A DNA stretch of 64,000 bases from JAHCIE01 sp034431435 (GTDB lineage Bacteria; Chloroflexota; Anaerolineae; Epilineales; JAHCIE01), in the NCBI GenBank assembly GCA_034431435.1, contig DAOUDG010000016.1, positions 1-64,000 of the forward strand, read 5' to 3'. How positions within the stretch are numbered: position 1 is the stretch's first letter; each line of letters starts with the position of its first letter. Shown here one piece after another: positions 51,294 through 60,121 of this stretch. Below the pieces are notes generated by a model. It did no database searches. It was not told the origin of the DNA and was given only the letters and a program-made list of their open reading frames with translations. A program made the position numbers and the translations under genes.

Positions 51294-51904
51294 ACAGCGT
51301 TGAACAGCTCGCTTACCAGTTCGCTCGCTTCGATGTGGCGATAGTACGCCTGCCCCGCACACGCGCGGCACACCACACTCCCATCGCGCACCACCTGACG
51401 GTCGTTGATGATCTCTTCCTGACACATGTCGCACACTACGCGCACGCCCTCGCTGGCAACGATCAGCCGTAACGGCGTCGTCAGCGTGACCCATTCCCAA
51501 CGCAACAATTTCTCATCGGGCATCCGCTGATAGCCAACGAGTTGCGCGCGCCAACGGTCGGTCTCCCCCGGCGCGTACTGGCGCGCAAGAGTTCGCGCTT
51601 CGCCGCGCGGTACGACCCGGAGCGCGCGTTCGGTGTGTGTATCGATGAAGGTTGCCGCGACTTTGCCGAAATCTTCGACCCGCAACGTGCGCCGCCCAAC
51701 CCAGCAGCCCGTCGCCGCGGCCAGGCCATCGGTCACGCAGCCATCGGTCTCGACAATCGTCAGCAGCCGCTTGTCCGCTTGCGGCAGATCGAGATCGAGC
51801 ATCTCGCCGGCGAACATGCCCATGCGTACACCGAGTACCTGGCGCGGGCAAAGCGTGCGGTGATGCGCGACGCTGGCTTGCAACAGCTCGGCCAGAGTTC
51901 TCAT
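51290..51904 (-). CDS. FmdE-like protein with C-terminal zinc ribbon, in the nar operon
   Basis: A 204-residue protein. Residues 1-100 match the FmdE family: HHRTLCPRQVLGVRMGMFAG (C19), TIVETDGCVTDGLAAATGCW (C56, C67) and VGRRTLRVEDFGKVAATFID. The end is a zinc ribbon, C158-x2-C161 (CDMCQEEI) and C179-x2-C182 (CRACAG). FmdE was named from a molybdenum formylmethanofuran dehydrogenase operon and has no settled function; domains of this kind often lie by molybdenum or tungsten enzymes. It overlaps both narI (ATGA) and the TDT gene (ATGA), so it is co-translated with the reductase. A role in molybdenum-cofactor handling is inferred, not shown. Confidence 0.8.
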   Translation of the reverse strand: MRTLAELLQASVAHHRTLCPRQVLGVRMGMFAGEMLDLDLPQADKRLLTIVETDGCVTDGLAAATGCWVGRRTLRVEDFGKVAATFIDTHTERALRVVPRGEARTLARQYAPGETDRWRAQLVGYQRMPDEKLLRWEWVTLTTPLRLIVASEGVRVVCDMCQEEIINDRQVVRDGSVVCRACAGQAYYRHIEASELVSELFNAV

Positions 51905-52599
51905 GTTTTGTCTGTATTCTGATGGCGATTCCAGATGACAACTTGATAAGGTCGCCACCAGTACGTGAACGGGAACGACAAGAGATGGACGAGCCGCGAG
52001 AAGGGGAGAAGCATCACGATGAGAAACGCATTCAGGAAATGATGCTGCACTACCCAGGGCAGAGCCGTGACGTACTGGATCTGGGGGTTGAACCTCACCA
52101 GGGAATAGAGCCAGGGCACGGCAATGTGCAGATACCAATCCGAACCCCAGCGGTAAAACAGCGCGATCCAAAACCCCAGAATCACCTGCAAGAGCAAGAG
52201 CGCCAGGAGCAGCCAGTCCATCCACGTCGTCACCGCCCGCACGCGCGCGTCCCTCAGGCGGCGAAGGATCAGCAGCGAGAGGCCCACGATCGCCACCACC
52301 GCGAGCGCAATCCCGGTCACTTCCATGATGTACAGGCGCATTTCGCTCGAAATCAGGTCGCCCCACAGCGATGGGAAGAGCACGGCGGCGAGATGTGCGC
52401 CCAGGATGAGGGTGATGGCGTAGTGCCACGGCACCGAACCCCAGAACAGGGTGCGGTTTTCGAGGAACTGGGACGAGAGGCTGGAAAAAGAGAATCGGTC
52501 GTTGAAATAGCGCATCACAGTGACAACGACCGCCAGGCCCACCGCAAAGTAGGGGAACACGACATATAGCACCACATTGAAGGGAGTCGCGTCTTGCAT
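51901..52599 (-). CDS. narI: Respiratory nitrate reductase gamma subunit (cytochrome b)
   Basis: A 232-residue membrane protein with five predicted helices that takes electrons from quinol and carries two b hemes. The heme-ligand histidines fall almost exactly where expected: H59 and H69 in VPWHYAITLILGAHLAAVLF, and H186/H187 plus H205 in VVQHHFLNAFLIVMLLPFSR and LVHLLSFP. The length is normal. GGAGG stands 10 nt before the ATG at 52599. It follows narJ after 66 bp and overlaps the FmdE-like gene. Confidence 0.95.
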   Translation of the reverse strand: MQDATPFNVVLYVVFPYFAVGLAVVVTVMRYFNDRFSFSSLSSQFLENRTLFWGSVPWHYAITLILGAHLAAVLFPSLWGDLISSEMRLYIMEVTGIALAVVAIVGLSLLILRRLRDARVRAVTTWMDWLLLALLLLQVILGFWIALFYRWGSDWYLHIAVPWLYSLVRFNPQIQYVTALPWVVQHHFLNAFLIVMLLPFSRLVHLLSFPFTYWWRPYQVVIWNRHQNTDKT

Positions 52600-52665
52600 G
52601 TTTCGATTACCTCCTACGTGTGGCAAGCGCCTGGCGACCGATACCCGACGGCCACGCACAGCCAT

Positions 52666-53229
52666 CTACGTCGCCACCGCCTCACAGCGCAGCGCCTCGA
52701 GCGTCAGTTGCAAGGCGTGCAACAGTCGCTGGTAGACCGAGTACCCGCGTTGGAAGGCCACCGACTCGGTCTCTCCTACCTCGTCTTCCGCCGATGTGCC
52801 GGCCATCTTGGCCAGCGTGGGCAGGAGCGCCTCGTTCACAAGTTCGTCGACGGCTGCCTCGTCTGGGCATTCGGCGACAAAGCGCAATATCACGACGAGG
52901 TGATCGGCGAGTTCGACACCGTGCGTATAGTTGTGCGCGGCGTAGCATTCTTGCAGCCCCAACAGGAACACACTGCGCTTGTAGGTCTCGCCAAATAGAT
53001 GGTAGCCGACGTATGGATACGCCATGGCGTTGAGTTCAAAGAACCCGGTATAGATCTCCTCCATCCTGCCCAGGTCGGTGGACGCGGCAAGCGACTGAAA
53101 ATCGCCCACGATGTCCGCCGCTTCAACACTGAGCGGCGCAACCAGGTCGGCGCATTCTTGCGCCACATCCGGCAGTGCGGGCGACGGGTAATCGAGCAGC
53201 GTGGCGAACAGCTGAACCAGGTGTTGCAT
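52666..53229 (-). CDS. narJ: Nitrate reductase assembly chaperone
   Basis: A 187-residue helical protein of the NarJ/TorD chaperone group that holds apo-NarG while molybdenum cofactor is inserted. MQHLVQLFATLLDYPSPALP opens like NarJ, and EEIYTGFFELNAMAYPYVGY with HLFGETYKRSVFLLGLQECY (about 55-95) is the conserved core. Its ATG lies one base after the narH stop, the same spacing as between narG and narH. It acts in the cytosol and is not part of the final enzyme. Confidence 0.93.
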   Translation of the reverse strand: MQHLVQLFATLLDYPSPALPDVAQECADLVAPLSVEAADIVGDFQSLAASTDLGRMEEIYTGFFELNAMAYPYVGYHLFGETYKRSVFLLGLQECYAAHNYTHGVELADHLVVILRFVAECPDEAAVDELVNEALLPTLAKMAGTSAEDEVGETESVAFQRGYSVYQRLLHALQLTLEALRCEAVAT

Positions 53230-53230
53230 C

Positions 53231-54739
53231 TCATGTCCCTCGCAGCGGCGCCTTGCGGAAGCCGAAACCGCCTTCGCGCTTGCGCGTGAACGGGTCGAGG
53301 GTCGCCTCGATGGCCTGCTCGCGCGCCAGCGGCGGCACGACAAAGCGCTCCTCAAAGGTCGGCATCGCAGTGAGGTGATAAATCGCTTCGACTTCTTCGG
53401 CTGTTGTGCCTCCCATTGCCAGCGCCTGGCGCACCTCGTCCTCTGGCACATCGTTCACGCGCTTGCTACGCATATAGATGCGCACAGCGATGAGTTTGTG
53501 ATACACCGTCTTCACCAGGTTGGTGTTGCCCGCCGAGAACAGGCTCGCCATGTACTTGATCGGCAGGCGTGCGCGGTCGAGGGAACTGATGAGCGGATGC
53601 AGCCCTTCGCGATCGAGCGCGCCTATGTCGTACTGCCCATCCTTCATCTTGGCGAGCACCGGCAGCATCGGCGGCACGTAGAACAGCATCGGCACGGTGC
53701 GGAACTCGGGATGTAGGGGCAGCGCGATCTTCCATTGCTTCACGAACTTGTACACCGGCGATTTTTGGGCGGCGTCGATCAGCTGATCGGAGACCCCATT
53801 CGCCCTGGCCGACGCGATAACGTCCGGGTTGAAGGGGTCCTCGATGATTGTGCGTTGAGCCTCCACCAGAGCCGGGGCCACCGCCGAGGCTACCTCCACG
53901 ATACGGTCCGCGTCGTACAGAAGCACGCCCAGATAGCGAATGCGTCCGACACACGAATGGAAACAGGCGGGCGGCTCTCCGCTTTCGAGGCGCGGATAGC
54001 ACAGGATGCACTTTTCCGACTTGCCGGTTGACCAGTTGAAATACGTCTTCTTATATGGACAACCGGAGATGCACATGCGCCACGCGCGGCATTTGTCCTG
54101 GCTCAACAGGACGATGCCATCTTCGCCGCGCTTGTAGATTGCGCCGGCCGGGCAGGCCGCGACGCACCCTGGATTCAGGCAGTGATTACAGATACGCGGC
54201 AAATAGAAAAACACGAGGTGCTCGAGTTCCTGCATCTGCGCGCGCTCGTCCTCGGAGAGCGCGTCGAGGTTGACGTCATTCTTGGCATAGACCGGCGAAC
54301 CGCCCAGGTCGTCGTCCCAGTTAGGCCCCGCCTGGATGTCGATCGGCTTGCCAGTGATGAGCGAAATCGGGCGCGCGGTCGGTTGGTCGTCGCCTTCGGG
54401 CGCGTTGAAGAGTTCTTCGAACTGGTACGTCCACGGCTCATAATAGTCATCCATCGTCGGCAGGTTGGGGTTGAAGAAGATATTCCCCAGACCCTGGGTG
54501 CGACCCTGTAGTTTCAATTTGAGATCGCCGTTGTGCTTCTCCCAACCACCCTTATACGTTTCCTGGTCTTCCCATTGGGTTGGATAGCCGGTGCCCGGCT
54601 TGGTCTCGACATTGTTCCACCACATGTATTCGGCGCCCTTGCGATCGGTCCAGATATTCTTGCACGCGATGCTGCACGTATGGCAACCGATGCACTTGTC
54701 GAGATGAAAGACCATGGAGACTTGCGCGCGGATATTCAT
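53231..54739 (-). CDS. narH: Respiratory nitrate reductase beta subunit
   Basis: A 502-residue iron-sulfur protein that passes electrons from NarI to NarG. Four cysteine clusters are complete: CIGCHTCSIAC (16-26), CNHCLNPGCVAACP, CRAWRMCISGCP and CILCYPRLESGEPPACFHSC. In the third, Trp replaces a cysteine (CRAW), the known signature of the NarH [3Fe-4S] cluster. The length agrees with E. coli NarH. The gene begins one base after the narG stop. Confidence 0.96.
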   Translation of the reverse strand: MNIRAQVSMVFHLDKCIGCHTCSIACKNIWTDRKGAEYMWWNNVETKPGTGYPTQWEDQETYKGGWEKHNGDLKLKLQGRTQGLGNIFFNPNLPTMDDYYEPWTYQFEELFNAPEGDDQPTARPISLITGKPIDIQAGPNWDDDLGGSPVYAKNDVNLDALSEDERAQMQELEHLVFFYLPRICNHCLNPGCVAACPAGAIYKRGEDGIVLLSQDKCRAWRMCISGCPYKKTYFNWSTGKSEKCILCYPRLESGEPPACFHSCVGRIRYLGVLLYDADRIVEVASAVAPALVEAQRTIIEDPFNPDVIASARANGVSDQLIDAAQKSPVYKFVKQWKIALPLHPEFRTVPMLFYVPPMLPVLAKMKDGQYDIGALDREGLHPLISSLDRARLPIKYMASLFSAGNTNLVKTVYHKLIAVRIYMRSKRVNDVPEDEVRQALAMGGTTAEEVEAIYHLTAMPTFEERFVVPPLAREQAIEATLDPFTRKREGGFGFRKAPLRGT

Positions 54740-54740
54740 G

Positions 54741-57700
54741 TCACCACTCCAGTTTCTCGAGCTTCCTGACAACACAGTAGGTATCGCGCGTGAAGATGCC
54801 GATAGGCCCCCAGTAGTTGAAGCCATACGTGAACTGCGCATATCCGCCCGCCAGCTGCACCGGGTTGATGCGCGTGCGCGTGAGGCTGTTGTGCGCGCCG
54901 CCGCGCCGCCCGCCGCGCACCTGCGATTTCGGGATCGAGAGCGTGCGCTCGGGCGCGTGATAGACCATGCACGTGCCTTGCTGCACCCGCGCGCTGACCG
55001 CCGCGCGCGTCACCATCACCCCGTTGTCGTTGTACACTTCCACCCAGTCGTTGTCGTTCACGCCTATCTTTTCCGCGTCCTTGTCGTTGATCCAGCACGG
55101 CTCGATGCCGCGCGAGAGCGTGAGCATGCGTTGATTGTCGTAGTACGTCGAGTGGATGTGCCATTTGCCGTGCGGCGTGATGTAGTTCAATACGAGACTC
55201 TGGTCGTCCACCAGACTCTCTACGACATCGCCGGTGCGCACTGGATTGAGCTTCGGCTTGTACGTCGGCAGATGCTCGCCGAAGTCGAGATAGTGCAGAT
55301 GGTCAACGTAGAAATGCTGGCGGCCCGTGAGCGTGCGCCACGGCACCAGGCGCTCGATGTTCATGCACCACGCGGCATACGCGCGACCGTCGTTGACGAC
55401 CCCCGTCCAGCATGGGCTGATCAGCGTGCGGCGTACCTGGCGCGTGATATCGAGGAACGTCATGCGCACGCCGCGAACCTCTTCCGCGAGGTCGGCGAGC
55501 GGCACGCCGACAAGCTCTTCTTCGTGCTTGAACGCATTGTAGGCGACGTCCCCGTTCGTCTCGGGCGCGAGGGCGAGCAACGTATTCGCCGCGTCGAGCG
55601 CATCTTCGAGGCTGGGGTATCTTTGGCCGCCCCACTCCACACAGCGCATATGGCGCGGGTCGGGCGATAGACCCACGGGGTTATCCATCAATGCATCGTA
55701 CTGCTCGGCGATGGGAACATGCACACCATTGCCGCTGAGACCGTCTCTCCGCACCAGCGGGCCAAGCGAGATGAAACGATGGTAGAGATTCCTGTAATCG
55801 CGCTCGACGATGGCGAGATGCGGCATCGTCTTGCCAGGAATCGGCTCGCACTCGCCCGCCCGCCAATCCTGCACCTGGGTCTGCGCCAGTTCGTCGGGTG
55901 TGTCGTGCAACAACGGGTAAGCGACCACGTCTTTGACGGGTTCAGGGAAAATGGTCGGCGCGAGTTCGCTCACTTTCTTCGCGAACGCCTTGAAAATCTC
56001 CCAGTCCGATTTCGCTTCCCACACGGGCGGCACTGCCTGGCCCAACGGATGCACGAAGGAGTGCAGGTCGGTCGTGTTCAGATCGTTCTTCTCGTACCAC
56101 ATCGCCGTCGGCAGAATGACGTCGGAGTAGAGGGCGGACGTGTCCATTCGGAAGTTGATGTCCACGACCAGGTCCATCTTGCCACGCGGCGCCGGCTCGC
56201 GGAACGTGACGGTCTTGACTTTGCCTTTCGCGTGTTCTTCCGCGATGGCATTGTCGTGGGTGCCAAGATAGTGGCGCAGGAAGAACTCATGCCCCTTCGC
56301 GCTCGCCATGATGGCGTTGCCGCGCCAGATGAACCACACGCGCGGCCAGTTTTCTTTGGCGTCGGGATCGTCTACCGCGAAGCCCAGCTCGCCCGATTGC
56401 AGTTGATCGACCACCGAGCGAATCGTCTCGTCGTTCGTTGCTCCCTCGCGCGCCAGATCGAACGGGTTGCGGTTGAACTGTGGGTAGTACGGCATCCAGC
56501 CCATGCGCACCGAGCGCGCCTCTTGATCCATCGCGTGGCCCTTGGCCCATTTGGCGTCCGGTGGGACAGGGGCATAATCGGTGAAATCACCTTCATAGCG
56601 CCACTGGTCGCTATTCACGTAATGCCAGGTCGGCGTTTGCTGGCGGCGCGGCGGCTTGACCCAGTCGAGGGCAAACGCGAGGGATGTCCACGGCGCGACG
56701 AGCGTCAGCTTTTCTTGGCCGACATAGTGGTTCATGCCGCCGCCGTTCACGCCGCAACAGCCGCACAGAATCAGCGCGGTGATCGGCGCACGATACGACA
56801 GGTTGTTGTTGTACCAGTGATTGATGCTGGCGCCGATAATGATCATCGACTTGCCGTTCGTCGCTTCCGCGTTGGCTGCAAACTCGCGCGCCAGGCGAAT
56901 GATGGTGTCGCGTCCGATGCCCGTGTACTGTTCCTGCCACGCGGGAGTGTACGGCGTCATATCGTCGTAGTCGTGAGCGTAATCGCCCGGCAAACCGCGC
57001 GACACGCCAAACTGGGCAACGAGCAGATCGAAGGCGGTAGCCACCGGCACGCGCCCTTCGCTCGTTTCGATGTACTTGACGGGCACGCCGCGCAAGAACG
57101 TCTTGCCCGACGCGAATTCGTAGAACTCGACCTGTACAACTTCATCATGCTGATCGAGGAACGACAGCACTGGGTCGATGGGTGTATCGTCCAGGCCGTC
57201 CTCCATCTTGAGATTCCATTGCCCCTTCTGGCTCTGCCAGCGATAGCCGACACTGCCTTTCGGCATCTTGGGCTGACTGGTCGTGGCATCAAAGACAAGC
57301 AGCTTCCACTCGCCATTCTCGACGTCCCCGTAACGGGCGACGCGATTCGCGCGCACGAGCTGCCCCGCCTTGTAACCCGCCCCGTTCTTGGTCAGGTTGA
57401 CGAGGAACGGGCCGTCGGTGTACTGCTTGAGGTAGTCGACAAAGTAGGGGACCTTCTTGTTAGTATGAAACTCTTGAAGAATGACGTGATTGATCGCCAT
57501 CCACATCGCGGTGTCCTGTCCTGCCTGCACAGGAATCCACCAGTCCGAATATTTGGCGACCTGGGAGAAGTCGGGCGAGATGACGACGAACTTGGCGCCA
57601 TTGTGCCGCGCTTCGGAGATGAAATGCACGTCGGGCGTGCGCGTCATATTCGGATTCGACCCCATCGCGATGATGTACTGGCTGTTGTACCAGTCCGCGC

Positions 57701-58370
57701 TCTCACACACGTCGGTTTGATCGCCCCAGATCTCGGGGAAGGCATTCGGCAGGTCGGCGTACCAATCGTAGAAGCTCATATTCACGCCACCGAAAAGCTG
57801 CAAGAAGCGTGACCCTCCGGCGTACGACAGGTACGACATGGCGGGAATCGGCGAGAAACCGAACACGCGATCAGGCCCGTAGGTTTTCGCGGTATAGAGC
57901 GTGGAGGCAGCGACGATTTCTAGCACCTCGTCCCAGTTCGAACGCCGAAAGCCGCCTTTGCCGCGCGCCTTCTGATAGCGCGCGCGCTTGGCGTCATCTT
58001 CGACGATCGACCCCCACGCCTCGATGGGGTTCGCGTTCTTCGCCTTTGCTTCGCGCCACAAGTCCATCAACGGCCCGCGCAGGTAGGGATACTTGACACG
58101 GATCGGGCTGTAGACATACCACGACGCAGAGATGCCGCGCTGACAGCCGCGCGGCTCGTAGGGCGGCAGACCCGGCTCAAGCAGGGGGTAATCGGTCTGC
58201 TGCATTTCCCAGGTGATGATGCCGTCTTTGACATAGACCGCCCAGGAACAACCGCCCGTGCAATTGACGCCGTGCGTGCTACGAATCACGTTGTCGTGTT
58301 GCCAGCGATTGCGATAGAACTCTTCCCACTGGCGCGCTTTGGGATTGACGAGGTCCTGGATCCAGCCCAT
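54741..58370 (-). CDS. narG: Respiratory nitrate reductase alpha subunit (molybdenum)
   Basis: A 1209-residue catalytic subunit that reduces nitrate to nitrite with bis-MGD molybdenum. The N-terminus RNRWQHDNVIRSTHGVNCTG holds the FS0 cluster ligands H33, C37, C41 and C76. YDWYADLPNAFPEIWGDQTD contains D206, the expected molybdenum ligand. There is no twin-arginine signal, so the active site faces the cytoplasm, as in NarGHI. ATG 58370 has AGGAG 8 nt upstream; the GTG three codons earlier is too close to it. Reverse operation as a NarG-type nitrite oxidoreductase cannot be excluded but is less likely with NarC and NarI present. Base composition is lower in GC than the flanks. Confidence 0.96.
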   Translation of the reverse strand: MGWIQDLVNPKARQWEEFYRNRWQHDNVIRSTHGVNCTGGCSWAVYVKDGIITWEMQQTDYPLLEPGLPPYEPRGCQRGISASWYVYSPIRVKYPYLRGPLMDLWREAKAKNANPIEAWGSIVEDDAKRARYQKARGKGGFRRSNWDEVLEIVAASTLYTAKTYGPDRVFGFSPIPAMSYLSYAGGSRFLQLFGGVNMSFYDWYADLPNAFPEIWGDQTDVCESADWYNSQYIIAMGSNPNMTRTPDVHFISEARHNGAKFVVISPDFSQVAKYSDWWIPVQAGQDTAMWMAINHVILQEFHTNKKVPYFVDYLKQYTDGPFLVNLTKNGAGYKAGQLVRANRVARYGDVENGEWKLLVFDATTSQPKMPKGSVGYRWQSQKGQWNLKMEDGLDDTPIDPVLSFLDQHDEVVQVEFYEFASGKTFLRGVPVKYIETSEGRVPVATAFDLLVAQFGVSRGLPGDYAHDYDDMTPYTPAWQEQYTGIGRDTIIRLAREFAANAEATNGKSMIIIGASINHWYNNNLSYRAPITALILCGCCGVNGGGMNHYVGQEKLTLVAPWTSLAFALDWVKPPRRQQTPTWHYVNSDQWRYEGDFTDYAPVPPDAKWAKGHAMDQEARSVRMGWMPYYPQFNRNPFDLAREGATNDETIRSVVDQLQSGELGFAVDDPDAKENWPRVWFIWRGNAIMASAKGHEFFLRHYLGTHDNAIAEEHAKGKVKTVTFREPAPRGKMDLVVDINFRMDTSALYSDVILPTAMWYEKNDLNTTDLHSFVHPLGQAVPPVWEAKSDWEIFKAFAKKVSELAPTIFPEPVKDVVAYPLLHDTPDELAQTQVQDWRAGECEPIPGKTMPHLAIVERDYRNLYHRFISLGPLVRRDGLSGNGVHVPIAEQYDALMDNPVGLSPDPRHMRCVEWGGQRYPSLEDALDAANTLLALAPETNGDVAYNAFKHEEELVGVPLADLAEEVRGVRMTFLDITRQVRRTLISPCWTGVVNDGRAYAAWCMNIERLVPWRTLTGRQHFYVDHLHYLDFGEHLPTYKPKLNPVRTGDVVESLVDDQSLVLNYITPHGKWHIHSTYYDNQRMLTLSRGIEPCWINDKDAEKIGVNDNDWVEVYNDNGVMVTRAAVSARVQQGTCMVYHAPERTLSIPKSQVRGGRRGGAHNSLTRTRINPVQLAGGYAQFTYGFNYWGPIGIFTRDTYCVVRKLEKLEW

Positions 58371-58423
58371 TGTGTCCACTCCTCACGAGGCAGAAGCTGA
58401 AGATTCAGCGGCGTATCTGGAGC

Positions 58424-59290
58424 TCACGTCTTCGGCAGCCGCGCGCGCTGCACGAGCGGACGCCGCACCGCCACCAATCGCTTGCGCCAATACAGTTGCA
58501 CGATGGCAAGAAGCACAATCGCGACAATGGCGACGATGATGGCGAGTTGCCTGACCATATCCGATGGGCGTTCGCTTATAGAAACTTGCCCGAGGAACGC
58601 GACCAGGTCGGCTTGCTCCTGCGGCGTGAGCGGGTTATTGCTCCACACCGCGTTCATTATCGGGGTGGGCACGCCGCCCAGGAATGCCGTGGTACCTGCG
58701 TCGCCGCCGTACTTGGTGTACGCGGCCGTCAAGTCAGGCCCCAGCGCGCCGCCGCCCAGCGCGCCGATGGCGCCGGCGCTGTGACAACCCATACACGGCG
58801 GTCCGCCATTCGCAAAGCGGTGCGCGCCGGTAAAGAGCGCCCTGCCAGTTGCCGTGTCGCCCGGTGGCAATTGGGGAACGGCCGGCGCGGTGGACGCACC
58901 GGCCTGATTCGCGCCCAAGAACGCGATGAGTGACGCGACTTGGGCATCGGTTAGCCCCAGGTTCGGCATGGGAATATTGTTGAATTCCGCCAGGAGTTGC
59001 ACCGCCGTCGGGTCTTTGGCAGCGAGCATCTGGTCTGGCGCAGACAACCATTTGGTCAGCCACGCCGGGTCGCGCTGGGTCGTCACGCCCTGCAGGTCAG
59101 GGCCGGCCAACGGGCCTTTGCCGATGGTGTGACACGCGACGCATTTTTCGCTGAAGAGCTTTTGCCCCTCATCGGCGGATTGCGCCGGCGGCGCGGCATT
59201 CGCAACGCTACCGAAGGCAATCGCCCCCACAGCGAGCAACGCCAATACTTGGATGGCAAGACTTGTTCTGAACAGCGCTAGCCTGTACAT
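58424..59290 (-). CDS. Membrane-anchored diheme cytochrome c (NarC-like)
   Basis: A 288-residue exported cytochrome. A signal peptide (1-32, ending SVANAAPP) is followed by two class I heme domains: C50-VA-C53-H54 with methionine in NIPMPNLGL, and C166-MG-C169-H170 with methionine in GVPTPIMNAVW. A single C-terminal helix (about 248-267, QLAIIVAIVAIVLLAIVQLY) anchors it. It opens the run narC-G-H-J-I, the order known from Thermus thermophilus, where diheme NarC takes part in electron transfer with NarGHI. It follows the Crp/Fnr regulator gene by 57 bp. Confidence 0.9.
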   Translation of the reverse strand: MYRLALFRTSLAIQVLALLAVGAIAFGSVANAAPPAQSADEGQKLFSEKCVACHTIGKGPLAGPDLQGVTTQRDPAWLTKWLSAPDQMLAAKDPTAVQLLAEFNNIPMPNLGLTDAQVASLIAFLGANQAGASTAPAVPQLPPGDTATGRALFTGAHRFANGGPPCMGCHSAGAIGALGGGALGPDLTAAYTKYGGDAGTTAFLGGVPTPIMNAVWSNNPLTPQEQADLVAFLGQVSISERPSDMVRQLAIIVAIVAIVLLAIVQLYWRKRLVAVRRPLVQRARLPKT

Positions 59291-59347
59291 CCAATCTACC
59301 CCCTGAGGTAGAATCCGCACCGCGAGCAGCGCGCGCGGCATTTCGGA

Positions 59348-60028
59348 TTACACCATCGCCGCCAGGCGTTCCAGGTCGAGCAGTGTGATTTCCGTGCGTT
59401 CGATTCGCACGATGCCTTCATCTTCCAGCTTCTTGAGCGATCGCCAGGCAACTTCGCGCGCCGTTCCCGCAAGTGACGCAAATTCTTGCTGCGACAGCGT
59501 GCGTTTCACATGAATGCCATCGGCCTGGAGCGTACCTTCTTGTTGCGCCTGATCGAGGAGAATCCGACAGACGCGCGCAGTGACATCTTTGAATGCGAGG
59601 TCACTTGCCAGCATCGCCAGGGTTCGCAAGCGGGCGCTGACCATGTGCAAAACGGCCGAGAGCAGCGACGGGGTACTCCAAATCAAGTCGCGCGCAGTAT
59701 TGTTCTCGACAAAATAAAGCGTCACCTTGCCGCGCGCAAGAGCAGAACACGAATGGGGGCCGTCGTCGAGAAAAGGCACCAGGTCGAGCGGGTCGCCAGC
59801 GCCGACAATCGCGAGGAGTTGTTCTTTGTCATGGCGCGTTTGGACCAGTTTGGCCTGACCCGCCTTGACGATGTACAGGCCCAAACATGGGCTGCCTTCG
59901 CGGAAGATAAAGCGGCGATTGATGAACGTGCGCTCCTGCATCGAGCTTGCCAGCGCCGCAAGCTCGGCCGCATCAAGCGAAGCCAGGAGGGGAACCGTCT
60001 TCAATTCCTCGCTAGTGGGATCACGCAT
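59348..60028 (-). CDS. Crp/Fnr-family transcription regulator 1
   Basis: A 226-residue protein. The cyclic-nucleotide-binding-like barrel (about 15-120) has RRFIFREGSPCLGLYIVKAG and a dimerisation helix; the winged helix has LSQQEFASLAGTAREVAWRS (recognition helix, about 178-197) followed by LKKLEDEGIVRI. The N-terminal cysteine set of true Fnr is missing, so it is not an Fnr-type 4Fe-4S sensor. It lies directly upstream of the narC-like gene in the same direction and most likely controls the nar operon. ATG 60028 is chosen over the GTG at 60052, which lies in a terminator's T-tract. Confidence 0.85.
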   Translation of the reverse strand: MRDPTSEELKTVPLLASLDAAELAALASSMQERTFINRRFIFREGSPCLGLYIVKAGQAKLVQTRHDKEQLLAIVGAGDPLDLVPFLDDGPHSCSALARGKVTLYFVENNTARDLIWSTPSLLSAVLHMVSARLRTLAMLASDLAFKDVTARVCRILLDQAQQEGTLQADGIHVKRTLSQQEFASLAGTAREVAWRSLKKLEDEGIVRIERTEITLLDLERLAAMV

Positions 60029-60050
60029 TGTTCCATCCTGCGGAAAAAAC

Positions 60051-60078
60051 ACTGAGCCGCAAGGACTTGCGGCTCAGT
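60051..60078 (-). terminator. Rho-independent terminator of Crp/Fnr gene 2
   Basis: Minus strand: ACTGAGCCGCAAG pairs exactly with CTTGCGGCTCAGT and is followed by GTTTTTTCC. The 13-bp stem plus six T residues is the clearest intrinsic terminator in the window. It separates the two regulator genes. Confidence 0.88.
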
Positions 60079-60121
60079 ATACGGTAGGTGTGACCAAAAT
60101 ACTACCAAAAAAGTCACATCC

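Noticed and set aside
55719..57812. Plus-strand open frame of 697 codons inside narG
   Set aside because: narG on the minus strand is full length with all cofactor ligands; the plus frame has no domain.
54741..58370. NarG-type nitrite oxidoreductase (nitrifier) interpretation
   Set aside because: The operon has narI, narJ and a NarC-like cytochrome in the order of respiratory nitrate reducers; nothing here points to nitrite oxidation, though sequence alone cannot fully exclude it.
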